Part shown: positions 60,914-64,000 of the stretch, one piece after another | How the letters are laid out: every line of letters starts with the position of its first letter | How positions within the stretch are numbered: position 1 is the first letter of the stretch | From: Luzula sylvatica | Taxonomy: Eukaryota; Streptophyta; Magnoliopsida; Poales; Juncaceae | DNA length: 64,000 bases | Assembly: GCA_946800325.1 (NCBI GenBank) | Contig: OX326957.1 | Coordinates: forward strand, 50,029,307 to 50,093,306 | Reading direction: 5' to 3' | The notes under the pieces: generated by a model | Seen by the model: only the letters and a program-made list of their open reading frames with translations | Told to the model about the DNA's origin: nothing | Databases searched by the model: none | Made by a program: the position numbers and the translations under genes

Positions 60914-62305
60914 AGTGCGTTCAAATTTCCTGATAGTTTGATTATTTCAAAACACTGTCATTACTAATGTATACATCCAGAAAAGTGCAGGATAACATAG
61001 GTACGATACGAAGATGAAGGAGGACTTGTGAAGGAGGACTTCAAGAATCAGGACATGAAGTCTCAACATAAACAAGAAAAGAAGAACACAAGGAAGGCCA
61101 TTGGAATACATCAAGACTCAAGATGTTGAAGCCTTCCGTGAGTGGGATACGCCACAAATAAACCATAGGTACAAACCTAGTAGAACTCAAGTAAAATCAT
61201 GTTCAAAATAACAAAGAGTTCAGTCAAGCAGGAAGTGCGTTCTGAACGAACTCAAAGTCCGTTCAGAACGGACTTGCTAAATATCAAAGCTTTAAAGCTT
61301 GATTAGAACCAAACGTGTCACAGGGATGTGTACGTTCGAACGAACAATCATGTCCGTTCGAACGGATAATTATAATCCGTTCACCCACCTTCTGAGTGCG
61401 TTGAACGGACAATCCTTCCTGTGAACGGAAAACGTCACAGGGATGTGTACGTTCGAACGAACACACATGTGCGTTCGAACGGACAACCTGGAATCCGTTC
61501 ACCCACTTTTCAGTGCGTTGAACGGACTCTTGTTCCTGTGAACGCAAAATGCTATGTATAATTGAGTCCGTTACGAACGGACATTGTTCGTTCGAACGGA
61601 CCCAAGATGTACTTGCACGTTATTTTGAAACGGCTAGTGCAAACTTCAAGTGCGTTCTGAACGGACTGTATGCGTTCGAACGCACTGCAAGTTTTCTGAA
61701 GGATTTCTATAGAGAGTATAAATAGAATCCTTCATGGGTCTCTCTCTCTCACTTCCTCAATTTCAAACTTTCAAACCTAAAAGAGAGAAACCCTAAGCTG
61801 TGATTTTCTATATCCATTGATAGCTTGAGAAACCTCTTTAGATCGTTGATCTACTTTCGATATTCTCCACTAATCGTATCCCACTCACGTGACCGATCAC
61901 GTTGTAGCTCGATTAGTGAAAAAGTGTAATAGGATAGTGCAACAAAGTGTAAAGAGCCTAAGCTATAGATCGATAGAAGCGTGTAAATCGATCTAGGCAA
62001 ATCCTTGTAATCGAGTTGAGTTGGAATTCAATCGAAAGCCAAAAAGAGGCACAAGGCATTCCCGGAGACGTAGGTACTCGCAAATAATTGAGTCGGTCAA
62101 TTAAGCGAGTAAAGGGTGAGTTAAAGCTACAAAGCAACCACCTACCGAACTTCGTAAACAAACATCTTGTGTCAAAGTGTTTGTACGGTATCATCTTTAT
62201 CATCTAAATTATTATTTATTCCGCACCGTAAATTAGGTTTAAATCTAAACTAAGTGTAAGTTAGATTGCCAAATTTACCCCCCTCTAGGTTAGAATTAAC
62301 CAACA
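60914..62305 (+). repeat. 3' LTR of element C
   Basis: It aligns with the 5' LTR at a constant offset of 8035 with no indel. The first six bases differ (agtgcg instead of tgttgg). Only two other differences were noticed by eye, near 53848/61883 (t/c) and 53896/61931 (c/a). Its TATA box is at 61717-61724. The 3' terminus CCAACA is intact. Confidence 0.95.
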
Positions 62306-62310
62306 CCAGT

Positions 62311-62514
62311 CACTGTTAGTATGTTATATTAGTTCGTTCGAACTGAATCACTATTCAGTAGAACTAACTATAGTGTGTTCGAACACACTATATAGTTCGT
62401 TCGAACGAACCCTTTCCTGGTTCAAGAATTCTTACAATCTCATTGTGAGTTCAATTCTCTGATCATCCTTATTTTGTACTTTCTTCTAGTTGATCCAAAA
62501 ATGTATTTCCTTCA
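62311..62514 (-). repeat. 5' LTR of element A, part 2
   Basis: The continuation of 52194-52878 after element C, matching 38307-38506 and ending at the ggaga target duplication. Confidence 0.93.
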
Positions 62515-62840
62515 GGAGAGGCTTTTCCCCGGAGGCGTAGGCACCGTTTCGCCAAATTTCGTTATCATATCTGGTTTCATCTTTTTATCTCTTATATTTG
62601 AATTATTCGCGTTTATTTTCTTTTTCTTTTTCTTTTGAGGAACTTGAGTTTCCCTCGCAACTCCCACTGTATTTGCGTGCGAATCAAAACCGCCGCATCT
62701 ATAGTTGCTTGAGTTATCCGTGAGTCACTTATCCATTCGTGACTACGAATATTGTGCACCAAGTGCGTTACTTTTACGTACCCGTACTTTTATTTATTCT
62801 TTTCTTTATTTCTTTTTATTGGGTTTCTCAATCTTTCTTT
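62515..62840 (+). repeat. Sirevirus-like LTR remnant, right piece
   Basis: It begins with the duplicated ggaga, then ggcttttccccggaggcgtagg, similar to element C's LTR at about 54020-54040. Pyrimidine-rich DNA follows. With 37529-37616 it is the pre-insertion site of element A. Its right limit is uncertain. Confidence 0.55.
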
Positions 62841-63010
62841 TATTTATTCAAGTACTTCTTGTTTTAGTTTAATTAGTTATTTACAAGTACTTTGTTAAGT
62901 ATCACAATATCTACTCTAAAAGTAACAAGATTAAAACGTGACCATATAGTTACATCTTTAAATAGTTACACAAGTTTTATTAGGTTTAGAAATTCCACAT
63001 ATAAGCTTAT

Positions 63011-63027
63011 CCCCCCCCCCCCCCCCC
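63011..63027. repeat. C17 homopolymer
   Basis: On the minus strand this is atatttagg followed by a long G run. Element C has atatttagggggagtat at the same relative place after gag, so the run may be an expansion of that purine tract. Confidence 0.9.
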
Positions 63028-63070
63028 TAAATATTGGCTAATAAAAATTCGTGGGAAGGTGCCTAATAAT

Positions 63071-63700
63071 TTAGGCGGTTATCAGTACCGTCTCATTGGA
63101 GGTAGAAATAACACGAGTATTTCTATCTTTCGTATCCAACCGGCAACAATATTTGCAAAATACACAAGAGGCCTTTACCGGATTAGACGGGCCCTTCACA
63201 AAATGAGAATAATAGTGACAAGTATATTCAGATTTTCGTAATGTGGGAGCGGTCGATTTAGAACTATAATGAGTAGAGTTATTAACGGTATTAATAGGTT
63301 TATAAAAATTAGCTTTATTTGTGAAATGTCCGGAAGTTTGTTGAAAGTTCCGAGGGGCATGATAATTTATGACCACGGATATATCAATCGGGTCCCCATT
63401 TGTACCGATAGCCGGTTCGTTCCATTTAAATATATCCGCTTGATCGATCATTTGAAAACGAGTCATAGTATTTATTATTATTATTACCACTATATGAAAA
63501 AAAATGTTTTGAAAATTGTTTGACCTAGGGAATTTTTGGTATATGAAAGCATTTCCTCAACTTCTCCTAGTGTTTGAAAACTCCCTGGTTGGCATTTGAT
63601 TTTTGGGTTTAGAGTGAACGGGGGAGTTTTACGTTATCTCTTTTGTACCCTAAACCGGTTTTATCGTTAGACTTTTGACCTATCTATAATTTTTTAAAAT
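63071..63700 (-). pseudogene. Decayed Sirevirus-like gag remnant
   Basis: A 139-residue minus-strand frame (63490-63071) resembles the second half of element C Gag. It has an Asn/Lys-rich region, a segment like HYSSKSTAPTL, and then CKYCC in the place of the zinc knuckle start, with the His and last Cys lost. Weaker similarity continues to about 63700. It is a partial, non-functional copy from another related element. Confidence 0.6.
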
Positions 63701-64000
63701 CAAGTTTGCTTGAATCAAAAGTGGGGCAAGCATCCTTTAATGTTTTATTTTAAAGACTTTTGACCTATCGACTTTTAAATGAGTAATCTCGCTTTTAAGG
63801 GCTCGACACTCGTTTTAAGAAAAAATCTATTTGTGTTTCAATCGACTTTACCTTAATCTATAAATCTAAAAATATAGCCTGAAGATTTCTAAACAAATCA
63901 CTACTAATAATCTCATCTTGTTGAGATCGAGTTAATCCGCGGATATGATGATCATCACTCGTTCCAAACTCTACATTATATTTGGAGTTACTTGTGCTTG
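63701..64000. other. Probable retroelement-derived DNA, not resolved
   Basis: No open frame or clear element end. It may continue the gag remnant in degraded form. Confidence 0.35.

Larger units (their letters stand above)
52879..62305 (+). mobile_element. Element C, Sirevirus-like Copia retrotransposon, recent insertion
   Basis: A 9427-bp element flanked by the perfect direct repeats ccagt at 52874-52878 and 62306-62310, inside element A's 5' LTR. Order: LTR, primer site, gag, intron-like gap, pol, palindromic spacer, third ORF, LTR. The extra ORF after pol and the LTR style fit the Sirevirus lineage. Pol lacks the RT catalytic block and the 3' LTR lacks its first bases, so this copy is disabled although young. 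Confidence 0.95.
37622..62514 (-). mobile_element. Copia element A with three nested insertions
   Basis: Its outer ends are TGTTGGG at 37622 and TTCCTTCA ending at 62514, flanked by the perfect 5-bp direct repeats ggaga at 37617-37621 and 62515-62519. Read on the minus strand it has 5' LTR, primer site, leader, gag-protease-integrase, a gap, RT end and RNase H, 3' noncoding region, purine tract and 3' LTR. Nested inside are a Gypsy solo LTR, element B2 and element C. Integrase C-terminus and most of RT are missing. Confidence 0.93.

Overview
The window is plant nuclear DNA, probably from a eudicot. It is dominated by LTR retrotransposons, with non-LTR and terminal-inverted-repeat elements, AT-rich intergenic DNA, a long satellite array and one intact host gene, an intronless UDP-glycosyltransferase. 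No bacterial or organellar gene arrangement, tRNA, rRNA or CRISPR array was seen. The setting suggests pericentromeric or other heterochromatin, but that is inference.

Layout. 1-6694: 3' part of a coding-dead Copia derivative ('family B', copy B1, + strand) ending in a complete 3' LTR. 6695-~11150: a Gypsy-type remnant (gag-like ORF, conserved noncoding motifs, 3' LTR). 11150-12510: a minus-strand Copia RT fragment split by a family-B solo LTR with a 5-bp target duplication. 12511-16408: AT-rich DNA with a 618-bp foldback element. 16425-18650: a 5'-truncated L1-type LINE with poly(A) and a 16-bp target duplication. 19531-20000: a MITE inside TA/GT microsatellites. 20390-22072: the glycosyltransferase with TATA-like and poly(A) signals. 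24000-37528: AT-rich satellite of ~174-bp monomers organised into a ~1.2-kb seven-monomer higher-order repeat, interrupted by a 2465-bp element with long terminal inverted repeats. 37529-64000: a nest of retrotransposons.

The nest can be ordered. A Sirevirus-like LTR remnant (37529-37616, resuming at 62520) was split by minus-strand Copia element A (37622-62514, target duplication ggaga). A then received a Gypsy solo LTR (39917-41407, target duplication cttgg), family-B copy B2 (41770-~49137) and the young Sirevirus-like Copia element C (52879-62305, target duplication ccagt), which sits inside A's 5' LTR.

Element C is the best preserved. It has 1392-bp LTRs with two internal differences seen by eye, a tRNA-Met-type primer site, gag, a 985-codon pol and a third ORF resembling plant Transposase_32 proteins. 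Its pol carries an in-frame deletion that removes the RT catalytic YVDD block, so C should not transpose unaided. A 141-nt intron-like segment between gag and pol would, if spliced, join them exactly in phase.

Themes that stand out: (i) the satellite higher-order repeat; (ii) the possible splice-made Gag-Pol fusion; (iii) two copies of a coding-dead Copia family sharing the same decayed interior, which is full of short hairpins with 3-4-nt loops; (iv) unrelated arrays of palindromes such as GTTCGTTCGAACGAAC and GTCCGTTATAACGGAC in LTRs and leaders of elements A, B and C.
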